Assembly: GCA_029862005.1 (NCBI GenBank)
Contig: JAOTYD010000012.1
Coordinates: forward strand, 1 to 64,000
Origin: Gammaproteobacteria bacterium
GTDB taxonomy: Bacteria > Pseudomonadota > Gammaproteobacteria > GCA-001735895
DNA: 64,000 nucleotides
Direction of reading: 5' to 3'
Shown: positions 8,347 through 17,933 of the stretch, piece by piece
Layout: the number at the start of each line of letters is the position of its first letter
Position numbering within the stretch: the first letter of the stretch is position 1
The notes under the pieces: generated by a model
Seen by the model: the letters and a program-made list of their open reading frames with translations, nothing else
The model's database searches: none
Told to the model about the DNA's origin: nothing
Translations under genes and position numbers: made by a program

Positions 8347-9159
8347 TTAACGACCCTTGAACTTAGCGTCGCGCTTTTCCACGAAAGCCTTGACTCCCTC
8401 GCCGGCATCCTCCGAAGACAGCATTGCGCGGTAGGTCGGAAGATCTTCGTAACGCATTTTGTGAAACGCTCGCTCGGTCGGTTCGCATTCGATAGCGCGC
8501 AGTACTTCTTTAACCGATTGCAACGCGAGGGGTGCAACCTGTGACAATTGGTCGGCCCAGTCGCGCGCCGAGTTCATCAATTGATCCGCCGCGACGACCT
8601 TGTTGATAAGGCCGTAATGCATCGCTTCGCTGGCGCTCATGCGACGACCCAGGTACAGCATTTCGAGCGCGATATTGTAGGGCAAGCGTTTCGGCAGGCG
8701 CTGCACGGCACCGGCGTCGGGGATCAGTCCGAGCGGTAACTCCGGCAGCGCAAACTCAACATGCTCGGCCGCGATGATCAGGTCGCAGGCGAGCGCTATT
8801 TCGAAGCCTCCACCGATAGTCAATCCATTGAGTGCGGCGATGACGGGTTTGTTGAGGTTCCACATTTCGGTGATTCCGGCAAAGCCGCCCAGTTCCGGGT
8901 CCTCGGCCTCCCACCAGTTCTCCAGCGGCGTATCGCCGCTGTCCAGCGCTTTCAAATCCCAACCCGCGCAAAATATCTTTTCACCGGCACCGGTAACGAT
9001 GGCTACCTTGAGCTCAGGATTATCGCGAAAGTAGACAAATGCCTCGCCCAGCTTGCGGCTGGTAGGTAGATCGATTGCGTTTGCCTTGGGGCGATCGATG
9101 GTGATCACCATCACCGAATTATCGACGGTAACCCGTACCTCGTCATCACCTGGAATCAT
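8347..9159 (-). CDS. caiD: Carnitinyl-CoA dehydratase / crotonobetainyl-CoA hydratase (CaiD-like)
   Basis: 270 residues; the ATG at 9159 follows TGAGGA. Crotonase fold. It resembles E. coli CaiD strongly through its length: DRPKANAID, TGAGEKIFCAGWDLKA, GGFAGITE, NLNKPVIAALNG, GGGFEIALACDLI, FALPELPLGLIPDAG and the closing EKRDAKFKGR. Oxyanion-hole glycines are in GWDLKA and GGGFE. CaiD interconverts L-carnitinyl-CoA and crotonobetainyl-CoA. First gene of the leftward arm; 108 bases separate it from the divergent acyl-CoA dehydrogenase, so the promoters share that gap. Confidence 0.88.
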   Translation of the reverse strand: MIPGDDEVRVTVDNSVMVITIDRPKANAIDLPTSRKLGEAFVYFRDNPELKVAIVTGAGEKIFCAGWDLKALDSGDTPLENWWEAEDPELGGFAGITEMWNLNKPVIAALNGLTIGGGFEIALACDLIIAAEHVEFALPELPLGLIPDAGAVQRLPKRLPYNIALEMLYLGRRMSASEAMHYGLINKVVAADQLMNSARDWADQLSQVAPLALQSVKEVLRAIECEPTERAFHKMRYEDLPTYRAMLSSEDAGEGVKAFVEKRDAKFKGR

Positions 9160-9267
9160 CGTTATCCTCAATCAAAGCCTTGCTGTCGGATCCACGCAGT
9201 TTAGTAGACTCGAATAACAAATGGTATAAGATTGGCAGCGTTTGTTAGTCCACCGGGACCAGGCTTT

Positions 9268-10428
9268 ATGAATTACAATCTGACCGCCGAGCAGGACATG
9301 ATCATCCGTTCGCTGCGTGCTTTTCGCGAGCAGGAACTCGAGCCGCACGAGGCCGAGGTAGATCGAACTGGCGAAGTACCCGAGGAACTGGGTCGGCATA
9401 TCAAGCAAAAGGCCATTGAAATGGGTTTTTATGCACCCAATCTGCCCGAAGAGATAGGCGGTGGCGGTCTCGACTATAAAACCTTGGCCCTGTTCGAACG
9501 CGAACTGGGGAAAACCAGCTATGGCTTGCACGGGTATATCCACCGACCCTCGGAAATCTTGATGGCCTGTCGTGACGACCAAGTTGAGAAATATTTAAGA
9601 CCCTGTGTCACTGGCGAAAAGAAAGAGGTTTTTGCGCTAACCGAACCCGGCGCCGGCTCGGATATTCTGTCGATGGCAACCACCGCCAAACGCGATGGCG
9701 ACGATTTCATTATTAACGGCTCTAAGCACTTTATCAGTAGCCCGGTAATTCCGGATTTCGCGATACTGTTTGCCTGGACCGGGGTGCAGCAAACCAAGCG
9801 CGGCGAACGCAAACTGGTTACCGCATTTCTGATCGATCAGGGTGCACCCGGCTTTGAGATCCAGCGTGGTCCGCGCTGTGCGGCCCAGCGTGCCTACCAC
9901 ACCTGGCAGTTGTCATTTAACCAGTGCCGGGTACCCCGGAGCCAGGTCCTCGGTGAAGAGGGTCAGGGATTCGATCTCGCCGACAAGTGGCTCAAGATGG
10001 GGCGTGTCTGGGTGGCTGCCGCCGCCTGCGGAAAAATGGAACGCCTGCTCGAACTGGCCACCCGCTATGCCACGGAGCGCAAGCAATTCGGTCAGGCGAT
10101 CGGTAAATTCCAGGGAACCTCGTTCAAGCTTGCCGATATGGCAACCGATCTGCAGGCCGCCGACCTGCTGGTGATGCATGCTGCCGCTAAAGCCGACCAG
10201 GGTATCATGGAGCCTGACGATGCGGCCATGGCCAAGCTGTTTGCGTCGGAGGCAGTCGGGCGAGCGGCCGACTGCACGATCCAGATTTACGGTGGTATGG
10301 GATTGATGGAGGAGTTGCCGATCGAACGTCTGTGGCGCGACGCCCGTCTCGATCGGATCTGGGACGGCACTTCGGAAATTCAACGCCATATTATTTCACG
10401 CTCATTACTGCGCCAGTATGAATCCTGA
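9268..10428 (+). CDS. Acyl-CoA dehydrogenase (possible gamma-butyrobetainyl-CoA dehydrogenase)
   Basis: 386 residues from the ATG at 9268 (GGGACCAGG upstream). Usual ACAD signatures: FALTEPGAGSD in the middle domain, YATERKQFGQAIGKFQG, and at the C-terminus IQIYGGMGLMEELPIERLWRDAR with IWDGTSEIQR. FAD-dependent; it makes an enoyl-CoA and passes electrons to ETF. In this cluster the natural substrate is gamma-butyrobetainyl-CoA, giving crotonobetainyl-CoA for the CaiD-like enzyme, but this is inferred from neighbours. TGATG overlap with the next gene couples their translation. Confidence 0.82.
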   Translation: MNYNLTAEQDMIIRSLRAFREQELEPHEAEVDRTGEVPEELGRHIKQKAIEMGFYAPNLPEEIGGGGLDYKTLALFERELGKTSYGLHGYIHRPSEILMACRDDQVEKYLRPCVTGEKKEVFALTEPGAGSDILSMATTAKRDGDDFIINGSKHFISSPVIPDFAILFAWTGVQQTKRGERKLVTAFLIDQGAPGFEIQRGPRCAAQRAYHTWQLSFNQCRVPRSQVLGEEGQGFDLADKWLKMGRVWVAAAACGKMERLLELATRYATERKQFGQAIGKFQGTSFKLADMATDLQAADLLVMHAAAKADQGIMEPDDAAMAKLFASEAVGRAADCTIQIYGGMGLMEELPIERLWRDARLDRIWDGTSEIQRHIISRSLLRQYES

Positions 10429-12533
10429 TGCCGGGATTGCCTGAGAACCTGCGCCGGCTGCTATCTCCGAGGCATATCGCCTTTATCGGCGGCAGCGATG
10501 CCGATTTCAGCGCACGCCAGTGCGCGGCGCAGTTCGATGGCCCCGTATGGGGTGTTAATCCCCGGCGCAAGACGCTCGGTGGCGTGCCCTGTTACCCCAA
10601 GGTCGAAGATCTTCCGCAAGTGCCGGATGCAGTGTTCCTGGCGACGCCGCGAGCGGCGGCGACCGAAATCGTTGAACAACTCAGTCGTATCGGTGCCGGT
10701 GGCGTGGCCTGTTTTACCGCGGGCTACGGCGAACTTGGCAAGGCCGGTCAGCGTGCCGAGGCTGAACTGGTGGCAGCGGCCGGCGACATGGCCCTGGTCG
10801 GACCGAATTGTTACGGCCTGGTCAACTATACCAATGGCGCCGTGCTATGGCCTTTTGGCGCCGGCAATCACCGTTGCCATCGGGGTGTTGCGCTAATCAT
10901 GCAAAGTGGCATGCTGCCGGCGAACATGATCATGAACGATCGCTCGGTGCCGATTACACACGTGATTTCTGCTGGTAACCAGGCTTTGCTCGCAATCGAG
11001 GATTACATCGACGTGCTGGTGGATGACCCGGCCGTGGTCGCGATCGGCTTATACATCGAGGGGATACGCAGTATCAAGAAATTTGCCGATGCCGCGATCA
11101 AGGCGATCACCACTGGAAAACCAATCGTAGTGTTAAAGGCCGGTAAGTCGAGCCTGGGCGAGCAAATTTCGATAACCCATACCGGTTCGCTGGCTGGCAC
11201 CGATCAGGCGTTTCAGGCGCTGTTCGACCAACTGGGAATGATCCGGGTCGGATCGCCGGTTGAGATGATGGAAACACTCAAGTTCCTGTCGATTTCGGGC
11301 GCGCCAAAAGGTAACAAGCTCGCGGCTTTTACCTGTTCCGGTGGTGATGCAGCGCTGGTCGCCGATTATTGTGATCGAGTCGGTCTTGCCCTCGTGCAAC
11401 CCTCGAACACGGCTAAAAGTGCGCTGGTGGAACTCTTGCCCGATATCGCTACCGCGTCCAACCCGCTCGATTACACAACACCGCTTTGGGGCAATACCGA
11501 GGTCATGCCCGAAGTTTTCCATACCATGGTCGGTGATGGTTACGATGCCGCGGTGGTGATACAGGATTTTCCACCGGCACATATCCATGCGGACAATAGT
11601 TATTATCGTAACGATGCCAAATCCTTTATCAAGGCTTGCCAACCGCTCGGCGTTCCAGCCGCTGTTTGTAGCGATCTGCCCGAAAATATCGACCGCGAAT
11701 CGCGCGAGATCATGATCGCAGGCGGCGTGACCCCGCTGCAGGGTCTCGATGCCGGTCTCGATGCAATCTCAAATGCGTGTCGCTTCGGATTGATGCGCGA
11801 CCAGGTTCTGTCGGATGTGAGAACCTTTGATTTCGGAGTTATCGAAGTCCCGGGCAGAGAGGACGCTACTCAAGTCGTCGACGAGTGGCAGGGCAAGCAG
11901 AGGCTGAGAGAGTGGGGGATCGAAGTACCGACAGGACAGATAATTGATATTGATGCTGTCGACGGGATAATTGAAGATCTGCAGTATCCGCTGGTAGTGA
12001 AGGCTGTTTCAGCAGAATTGCCGCATAAATCGGAGTCGGGGGCGGTTAAAATCAATTTGCAGGATGCTGCGCAGCTTCGCAATGCAATCGAGGAAGTGCA
12101 AAATTCGGTTTCGAAAACTGTTCCCGGAATCGTGCTCGAGCAGGTCATGGTCGAATCCATGATCGAGGATGTCATCGCCGAGCTAATGATCGGCATCAAT
12201 ACCGATCAGCAATTTGGTCAACTGTTGGTGATTGCCAGCGGTGGTGTGTTGGTTGAGTTAATCAGTGATATAAAAACCTTGCTCTTGCCGACCAGCGATA
12301 CACAAATTCTTAACGCCTTGCAGGGCCTCAGGTGTTTTAAATTGTTACAGGGTTTTCGCGGTAAACCGGCGGTCGATATCGACATGCTAGTCACCAGCAT
12401 TCGCGCGCTGGTGAATTTTGCGGCTGCCCAGAATCGTAGCCTGGTGGAAATGGATATTAATCCGTTGATGGTGACCCTTGATCGATGTATCGCCGCCGAC
12501 GTGATGATACGAGAGGTCGACGACCCGATTTAA
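10428..12533 (+). CDS. ADP-forming acyl-CoA synthetase, fused alpha and beta parts
   Basis: 701 residues. N-terminal CoA-binding Rossmann domain (IAFIGGSDADF), succinyl-CoA-ligase-like domains with LVGPNCYGLVNY, and the phosphorylated-histidine loop ITHTGSLAGTD near residue 246. The C-terminal ~230 residues are an ATP-grasp domain (YPLVVKAVSAELPHKSESGAVKI, then MDINPLM). It converts an acid plus ATP and CoA to acyl-CoA, ADP and phosphate. In this operon it would supply the CoA thioester of carnitine or gamma-butyrobetaine in place of the AMP-forming CaiC. Its last four bases overlap the convergent MarR gene. Confidence 0.83.
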   Translation: MPGLPENLRRLLSPRHIAFIGGSDADFSARQCAAQFDGPVWGVNPRRKTLGGVPCYPKVEDLPQVPDAVFLATPRAAATEIVEQLSRIGAGGVACFTAGYGELGKAGQRAEAELVAAAGDMALVGPNCYGLVNYTNGAVLWPFGAGNHRCHRGVALIMQSGMLPANMIMNDRSVPITHVISAGNQALLAIEDYIDVLVDDPAVVAIGLYIEGIRSIKKFADAAIKAITTGKPIVVLKAGKSSLGEQISITHTGSLAGTDQAFQALFDQLGMIRVGSPVEMMETLKFLSISGAPKGNKLAAFTCSGGDAALVADYCDRVGLALVQPSNTAKSALVELLPDIATASNPLDYTTPLWGNTEVMPEVFHTMVGDGYDAAVVIQDFPPAHIHADNSYYRNDAKSFIKACQPLGVPAAVCSDLPENIDRESREIMIAGGVTPLQGLDAGLDAISNACRFGLMRDQVLSDVRTFDFGVIEVPGREDATQVVDEWQGKQRLREWGIEVPTGQIIDIDAVDGIIEDLQYPLVVKAVSAELPHKSESGAVKINLQDAAQLRNAIEEVQNSVSKTVPGIVLEQVMVESMIEDVIAELMIGINTDQQFGQLLVIASGGVLVELISDIKTLLLPTSDTQILNALQGLRCFKLLQGFRGKPAVDIDMLVTSIRALVNFAAAQNRSLVEMDINPLMVTLDRCIAADVMIREVDDPI

Positions 12534-12976
12534 TTACGATAGTCGCCGAGAAATTGCCTGATATCGGCCAGCAAGGGCACGATCTTCGAGATTTTATCTT
12601 CTGCAAAATGCTTGCGCACCGCGTCGAGGTCCGGGGCAATATCGGCGATCGCCTGGTCGCGAAACGCGCGTCCAGCCGCGGTGATGAATACGCATTTGCT
12701 GCGTTTATCTTTCGGATTAGGCCTGATATCAATTAACTGGTGTCGTTCCAGTACCGTCAGGGTATGCGTCATCGTCGTCTTCGGTACCTGGAATGCACGT
12801 GCAATGACCAGCGGTGTCTGCCCGTCTTTTACGCGGATCAAATGATTCAGTACGCTGAAGTGAGAAACCAGGAATCCGCGCGGTAATTTTGCTTCCAGCG
12901 TTGCGCGGCTGTGTCGCTCGATAATAGCGATCTCGTTGAAAAAAACGAAGTAAGGCCCGAGGTCTGGATTATTCAT
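12530..12976 (-). CDS. MarR family transcriptional regulator
   Basis: 148 residues. Winged-helix pattern: FLVSHFSVLNHLIRVKDGQTPLVIARAFQVPKTTMTHTLTVLERHQLIDIRPNPKDKRSKCVFIT, the DxRSK wing being diagnostic of MarR. It ends in a leucine-rich dimer helix. It converges on the acyl-CoA synthetase gene with a 4-base overlap, and is the only regulator of the carnitine-type cluster, so it is the likely sensor of a pathway intermediate. An autoregulatory site would lie to the right of 12976. Confidence 0.87.
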   Translation of the reverse strand: MNNPDLGPYFVFFNEIAIIERHSRATLEAKLPRGFLVSHFSVLNHLIRVKDGQTPLVIARAFQVPKTTMTHTLTVLERHQLIDIRPNPKDKRSKCVFITAAGRAFRDQAIADIAPDLDAVRKHFAEDKISKIVPLLADIRQFLGDYRN

Positions 12977-13445
12977 TGAGCAGTTTGGTCTCCGGCGACT
13001 AACGCAATACGGGATTTGCTGATGCGAAAAATCGGGTGATCTTAGCCCGGCTATTGTCTCGCTGGAAGTTCAGATTGGATGCCGATATTGCGTAAAACAG
13101 CACCTTATTAGTGGTTTTTTCGAATTTTCCGGCATTTTTCGAGGCTTTCATTGCAGTATAGAGTCTCCTGGCGGTGACAAAGACGCTTGTACCAATATCT
13201 GCCGGGGCAATAAAACCAGCAGCGGATACCGCTAGTATTTAACGAAAAAATATTCTCATGAATATTGTCAAAAATAGTACGATTTCGCACAATATAATGT
13301 GACATCAAAATGAAATCAATAAAATGTTCATCTCATTATCACATTGATTAGTAATCGCCCAGCGCGAAAATTATTGTTACGATTATGCGAGCGTAATCCA
13401 AATCAAAGAAATTAAAAGCGCTAGATCAATAATAAAGGAGGACTA
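12977..13445. other. 469-base intergenic region, AT-rich, divergent promoters
   Basis: Lies between the MarR start (leftward) and the tctC start (rightward). It is much more AT-rich than its surroundings from about 13240 onward, and should hold both promoters. I see TGTGACAT at 13299-13306 and ATTATCACATTGAT near 13336, but their spacing does not make a CRP box. There is no gene, repeat or terminator I can support. The tct ribosome site AAGGAGG is at 13435-13441. Confidence 0.6.
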
Positions 13446-14447
13446 ATGTCAATGATCCACAAAATAAAACCACAATTACGGCACCTGTTAACGATTCTTT
13501 TTGCCAGTTTTATAAGCATGGCCTTGATTCTACCTAGCGGCCAGGCAGCGCCAATGATCGACTCAATTCATTTTCTAATTCCAGGTGGCGCAGGTGGTGG
13601 TTGGGACGGTACCGCACGCGGCACCGGCGAAGCTCTAACCAAATCCGGTCTGGTCGGTACGGCTTCGTTTCAGAACCTGTCCGGCGGTGGTGGCGGAAAA
13701 GCAATCGCTCATATCATCGAGACTGCCGATCAACAAAAGGGAACCCTGATGGTGAATTCAACGCCCATCGTGGTGCGTTCCCTGACCAAGGTTTTCCCGC
13801 AATCATTTCGTGATTTGACCCCTGTTGCCGGCACAATCGCGGACTACGGCGCATTCGTGGTGCGTGCAGATAGCCCGATTAAAAGCTGGAAAGATGTTGT
13901 AGCCGGATTCAAGGAGAATCCCCGAAAAATGAAATTTGCCGGTGGATCTGCCAAGGGTAGCCTGGATCACCTGGTGCCGGCTGCTGCAATCAAGGCCGAA
14001 GGCCTGGATCCGAAGACCCTGCGATATATTCCCTATGATGCGGGTGGCAAGGCGATGGCGGGCCTGCTATCCGGTGAAGCCCAGCTACTCTCAACCGGTT
14101 TGGGTGAAGCGCTCGAAATGAGCAAGGCGGGCCAGGTTCGTATTCTTGCGATCACCGCGCCGGAACGGGTCAGTGATGCACCCGATGTTCCGACGCTGGT
14201 GGAAATGGGTAATTCGACGGTGTTTGCCAACTGGCGTGGATTTTTCGGCGCACCCGGGCTTTCCAAGGCCGAGGCTAATGCATATGCGGAGGTACTCGGC
14301 AAGATGTATGAAACTCCGGAATGGGAAACTGTGCGTGCCCGAAATGGATGGGTAAACCTCTACAAGCCAGGCGCCGAGTTTTACAGTTTTCTTGAAGAGC
14401 AGGAGAAACTGGTCGGCGACTTGATGCGCGAGCTGGGATTTCTGTAA
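13446..14447 (+). CDS. tctC: Tripartite tricarboxylate transporter substrate-binding protein (TctC/Bug)
   Basis: 333 residues. AAGGAGG lies just upstream; ATG at 13446 (spacing 4) or at 13452 (spacing 10) could be used. A long Sec signal peptide (hydrophobic HLLTILFASFISMALILPSG) ends near QAAPM. Mature part: IHFLIPGGAGGGWDGTARG, the Bug family's carboxylate-binding loop, then YDAGGKAMAGLLSGEAQL and the C-terminal helix. It binds a carboxylate in the periplasm for the TctBA membrane part encoded next. The GWD motif resembles members of the glycine-rich 'citrate/aromatic' subset. Ligand unknown. Confidence 0.88.
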   Translation: MSMIHKIKPQLRHLLTILFASFISMALILPSGQAAPMIDSIHFLIPGGAGGGWDGTARGTGEALTKSGLVGTASFQNLSGGGGGKAIAHIIETADQQKGTLMVNSTPIVVRSLTKVFPQSFRDLTPVAGTIADYGAFVVRADSPIKSWKDVVAGFKENPRKMKFAGGSAKGSLDHLVPAAAIKAEGLDPKTLRYIPYDAGGKAMAGLLSGEAQLLSTGLGEALEMSKAGQVRILAITAPERVSDAPDVPTLVEMGNSTVFANWRGFFGAPGLSKAEANAYAEVLGKMYETPEWETVRARNGWVNLYKPGAEFYSFLEEQEKLVGDLMRELGFL

Positions 14448-14568
14448 GCGGGCAAATTCAGACTGCTTAATGCGGCCGTCGCTCTCGTAATCAAAGCCCG
14501 TTTGGCAGCGCCTGGCTTAGGCTGTTGTGATCGAGAGCGCCCGGCCCCCAACTAATCGGAATCGCATT

Positions 14569-15027
14569 ATGATCCTTTCCAAAGAACGTATCGGTGCGCT
14601 GTTTTTTCTCGTCGTTTCAATTACTTATGGCTATTTGGCCAGCGAGATAAAACTATACCCGGGTGATGAGCTTGATCCGATGACGGCTCAGACTCTGCCT
14701 TATGTGTTGGCGGGGATGGGCGTCGTTTTGTCGCTTTTCCTGCTGGTTAGTGGGGATCATAAAGCAATTGAATCAGGTGGCGCGCGGCTTAACTGGAAGC
14801 CGGTGATTTTGCTGATGTTGCTTACCCTGTTCTACGGATTTTCACTGGATTGGCTCGGCTTTCTGATTTCGACGACCGTTTTTCTGATCGCCGGGTTTCG
14901 TATTCTGGGTGAAAAACGCATCAAGGTATTGTTACTGGTCGCGGTCCCGTTTGTTTTTATTTTCTGGTTTGGTTTAACCCAGCTGCTTGATATCTACCTG
15001 GCACCCGGGCGAATATTCGGGAGTTAA
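14569..15027 (+). CDS. tctB: Tripartite tricarboxylate transporter small membrane subunit (TctB)
   Basis: 152 residues from the ATG at 14569; a GTG at 14527 in the same frame is upstream but has no better site. Four predicted hydrophobic segments: IGALFFLVVSITYGYLA, LPYVLAGMGVVLSLFLLVSG, PVILLMLLTLFYGFSLDWLGFLIS and VLLLVAVPFVFIFWFGL. The size and TM pattern are those of TctB. It lies 121 bases after tctC and 4 bases before tctA, between its partners, as in other tct operons. Confidence 0.87.
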   Translation: MILSKERIGALFFLVVSITYGYLASEIKLYPGDELDPMTAQTLPYVLAGMGVVLSLFLLVSGDHKAIESGGARLNWKPVILLMLLTLFYGFSLDWLGFLISTTVFLIAGFRILGEKRIKVLLLVAVPFVFIFWFGLTQLLDIYLAPGRIFGS

Positions 15028-15031
15028 AGAT

Positions 15032-16564
15032 ATGTTAGATGGCATTATTACCGGTCTGCAGACTGCTCTGCTACCCACCAATTTATTCATGGTGGTACTG
15101 GGTTGTTTCGTCGGGACCTTTATCGGCATGCTGCCGGGGCTTGGCCCGGTTTCGGCGATTGCGCTAATGATACCGATCACCTACGGGATCGATCCCGCGT
15201 CTGGCATTATCCTAATGGCCGGTGTTTATTACGGCGCTATATTTGGCGGCTCGACGTCATCGATTCTGATTAATGCACCCGGTTGCTCGGGTACTGTTGT
15301 CACAGCCTTTGACGGTTATCCGATGGCTGCCAAGGGGCAGGCGGGCAAGGCACTGGCACTGGCGGCTTATTCTTCGTTTTCAGGTGGAACCATATCGGCG
15401 ATTTTCCTGCTGTTGGCGGCGCCGACGCTGGCGAAGGTTTCGCTTAGCTTTCAGTCTGCCGATTACTTCGCGTTGATGGTGCTAGGACTCTCGGCCGTAG
15501 CAGCCTTTAGTGGTAAAGGCCAGATCCTCAAGGCACTGATCATGACGGTTTTCGGGCTGATGCTTTCAACCGTTGGCACCGATCGAGCGACCGGCGTCGA
15601 GCGCTTTACCTTTGGTTCAATCGACCTGCTGGACGGCATCAGTTTCCTGCTGCTGGCAATGGCTACCTTTGCGCTTGCCGAGGCGATGATGTCGGTGCTG
15701 GAACGGGTTGACGAGGGTGCGGAAACGCAGGATATGACACAGCTCGGCAGTATGAAACTGAGCAAGGAGGAAGTGAAGGAGGTCGCACCGACGGTCGCGC
15801 GCTCCTCGGTACTGGGCTTCCTGGTGGGCGTACTGCCTGGCGCGGGTGCGACGATAGCCGCCTTCCTGGCATACGGGGTTGATCGTAACCTGGCCAAGGG
15901 CGACAAGAAAGACGAGTTTGGCAGCGGGTCGTTACGCGGGCTCGCTGCTCCGGAATCTGCCAACAACGCTGCCTCGTCCGGTTCCTTCGTGCCGCTGCTG
16001 ACCCTCGGTATTCCGGGCTCCGGAACCACTGCTATCATGCTGGGCGCGTTGATTTCATACGGCATCCAACCGGGCCCCAGGTTATTTGTCGATAATCCCG
16101 AAGTGTTCTGGTCGGTCATCATCTCGATGTATGTTGGTAACGTGGTGTTGTTGATACTCAATTTGCCGCTGATTCCCTATATCTCGCGCCTGCTCATTAT
16201 TCCGAAGCCGATCCTGGTACCGATGATCCTGTTATTTTCGATAACCGGTGTTTACCTGGTATCGTTTAACTCGATGGATATTCTGATCATGGCCGGAATC
16301 TGTGCGCTGGCCATCTTTCTGCGCCTGCTGACCTTTCCGATGGCGCCGTTGCTACTCGGATTCATACTGGGCGGCATGATGGAGGATAATTTACGACGCG
16401 CCCTGTTAATCAACGATGACAGCCTGAGTTTTCTATGGGAGCGCCCGATTACACTCACTATCATGCTGATTACCTTGCTGATCCTGATTGCCCCGTTATT
16501 CCAGAAAACGATTAAAAGGATTTTTCATGTTGAATCGAGCGATGAAATCCTGACGATCGACTAG
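15032..16564 (+). CDS. tctA: Tripartite tricarboxylate transporter large membrane subunit (TctA)
   Basis: 510 residues from the ATG at 15032, after GGGAG. About 11-12 membrane segments. Conserved TctA features: FIGMLPGLGPVSAIALMIPITYG near the N-terminus, YYGAIFGGSTSSILINAPG, and the repeat of that motif in the second half, VGVLPGAGATIAAFLAYG with LLTLGIPGSGTTAIMLGAL. These paired glycine-rich loops form the substrate path of a sodium- or proton-driven symporter. It completes the tctCBA operon. Confidence 0.92.
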   Translation: MLDGIITGLQTALLPTNLFMVVLGCFVGTFIGMLPGLGPVSAIALMIPITYGIDPASGIILMAGVYYGAIFGGSTSSILINAPGCSGTVVTAFDGYPMAAKGQAGKALALAAYSSFSGGTISAIFLLLAAPTLAKVSLSFQSADYFALMVLGLSAVAAFSGKGQILKALIMTVFGLMLSTVGTDRATGVERFTFGSIDLLDGISFLLLAMATFALAEAMMSVLERVDEGAETQDMTQLGSMKLSKEEVKEVAPTVARSSVLGFLVGVLPGAGATIAAFLAYGVDRNLAKGDKKDEFGSGSLRGLAAPESANNAASSGSFVPLLTLGIPGSGTTAIMLGALISYGIQPGPRLFVDNPEVFWSVIISMYVGNVVLLILNLPLIPYISRLLIIPKPILVPMILLFSITGVYLVSFNSMDILIMAGICALAIFLRLLTFPMAPLLLGFILGGMMEDNLRRALLINDDSLSFLWERPITLTIMLITLLILIAPLFQKTIKRIFHVESSDEILTID

Positions 16565-16685
16565 TGATTGCGAAATTCGTCGTTCGCTGCTCCAGCGTTT
16601 ATTTGCGCCGTAAATCAATAATAATCCGCTGTGTGCCCAGACCGGCCTGAACTGAGCGGGCCGGCAAGTAATTGAGCGAGAGCTT

Positions 16686-17924
16686 TTGTCACAGCTAGAA
16701 AGCAATATTCGTTTGTATCCCTGGTTTCGTGCCGCGTCCGACGGGCATGCCTGGATTACCGTGTTCTTTTTGTACATGAGTCAGACGTTGTCATTGGACC
16801 AGGTGATCCAGCTTTCCGCGGTCTACTACCTGTCGGTTTTCGTGCTGGAAGTTCCGTCGGGTTATTTTTCAGACCGTATTGGTCGGCGCACCACCCTGTT
16901 GATAGCAGCCTGTGCACTGATCCTTTCTTACAGCTGTTTTATCGTTGGTGCTAACTTCTGGTGGTTTGCAACGGGCCAGTTCCTGTTAGCGACGGGGATC
17001 GCGATGCAGTCGGGCACCGATACCGCGTTACATTATGATTCACTCAAGGCCCTGGGCCGGGAAAGCGAGTATGCACGGCGCGAGGCCAGGGCGGAACAAT
17101 GGGGTTTGACGATGCTGGCGCTTGCGACGCTGTCAGGTGGTGTACTGGGATTGATTGATCTGCGCCTGGCCTATGTTTTTTCATTGCTGAGCGCGCTGAT
17201 CATGGCCGCTTTGGTATGGAGATTTTCTGAGCCGCAGCATGCGGATGAGACCACGACGTTACCGCAAAGTTTTTTCACCGTTATCCTGAGCTGTCTCGCA
17301 AGACTTCGAGATCCATTGCTCGGCTGGGTGTTTCTTGTAGTAATCGTGTTGTACGCAATGGCGCATATCGTCTTCGAGTTTTACCAGCCCTATATCACCT
17401 TGCTCCAGCTACCGCTGCTAGAAGCATCTGCTTATGCACCTTTAATATCCGGCCTGGTTATATCGACCTCGATGTTTGGTGGCGCGATCGGTGCCAGGGC
17501 CAGTATTGCATGGCAATCGAAACTGGGCCTGGTGGGCGTGTTGGCAGCCGCGATGTCGATTCAACTGGGTATCGTTGCAGCCATGGCGATCACAATCAGT
17601 CCGCTCGTGCTGGCGTTGGTGTGTGTGCGCAATTTCCCTATGGCACTGGTGCATGCCCCAGTCAGGGCCGCTATTGCGCCACGCATTACGCGCGCGCAAC
17701 GCGCAACTTATCTATCGTTGCAGGGTCTTTCCGAGCGCTTGTTTTTCGCACTGCTACTGCTTGGACTGGCCTCGGGACTGGAGAAGGGTGCTCCGGTTGA
17801 AAAGATGACGTTGCTGGATATTTTAACCTCGACCTTATGGATCGGTATTGGCATGGCAGCCCTGTTGTTTCTTTTCTCTGAAAAGATTCAGCGTGCCATT
17901 AAGACCGATTCACGGGACGGGTAG
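16686..17924 (+). CDS. MFS transporter
   Basis: 412 residues, TTG start at 16686 (weak GAG site upstream). Twelve hydrophobic segments. The loop between TM2 and TM3 reads GYFSDRIGRRTTL, the classic MFS motif A (G-x-x-x-D-R-x-G-R-R). A central loop carries charged residues around EPQHADETTT. The substrate is unknown; its family looks closest to drug/metabolite exporters of unknown function. It converges on the OmpA lipoprotein gene with 9 bases between. Confidence 0.83.
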   Translation: MSQLESNIRLYPWFRAASDGHAWITVFFLYMSQTLSLDQVIQLSAVYYLSVFVLEVPSGYFSDRIGRRTTLLIAACALILSYSCFIVGANFWWFATGQFLLATGIAMQSGTDTALHYDSLKALGRESEYARREARAEQWGLTMLALATLSGGVLGLIDLRLAYVFSLLSALIMAALVWRFSEPQHADETTTLPQSFFTVILSCLARLRDPLLGWVFLVVIVLYAMAHIVFEFYQPYITLLQLPLLEASAYAPLISGLVISTSMFGGAIGARASIAWQSKLGLVGVLAAAMSIQLGIVAAMAITISPLVLALVCVRNFPMALVHAPVRAAIAPRITRAQRATYLSLQGLSERLFFALLLLGLASGLEKGAPVEKMTLLDILTSTLWIGIGMAALLFLFSEKIQRAIKTDSRDG

Positions 17925-17933
17925 AACTCGCGA

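Noticed and set aside
13299-13349. CRP-type box upstream of tctC
   Set aside because: TGTGA and TCACA half-sites occur, but their spacing is far from 6 bases.
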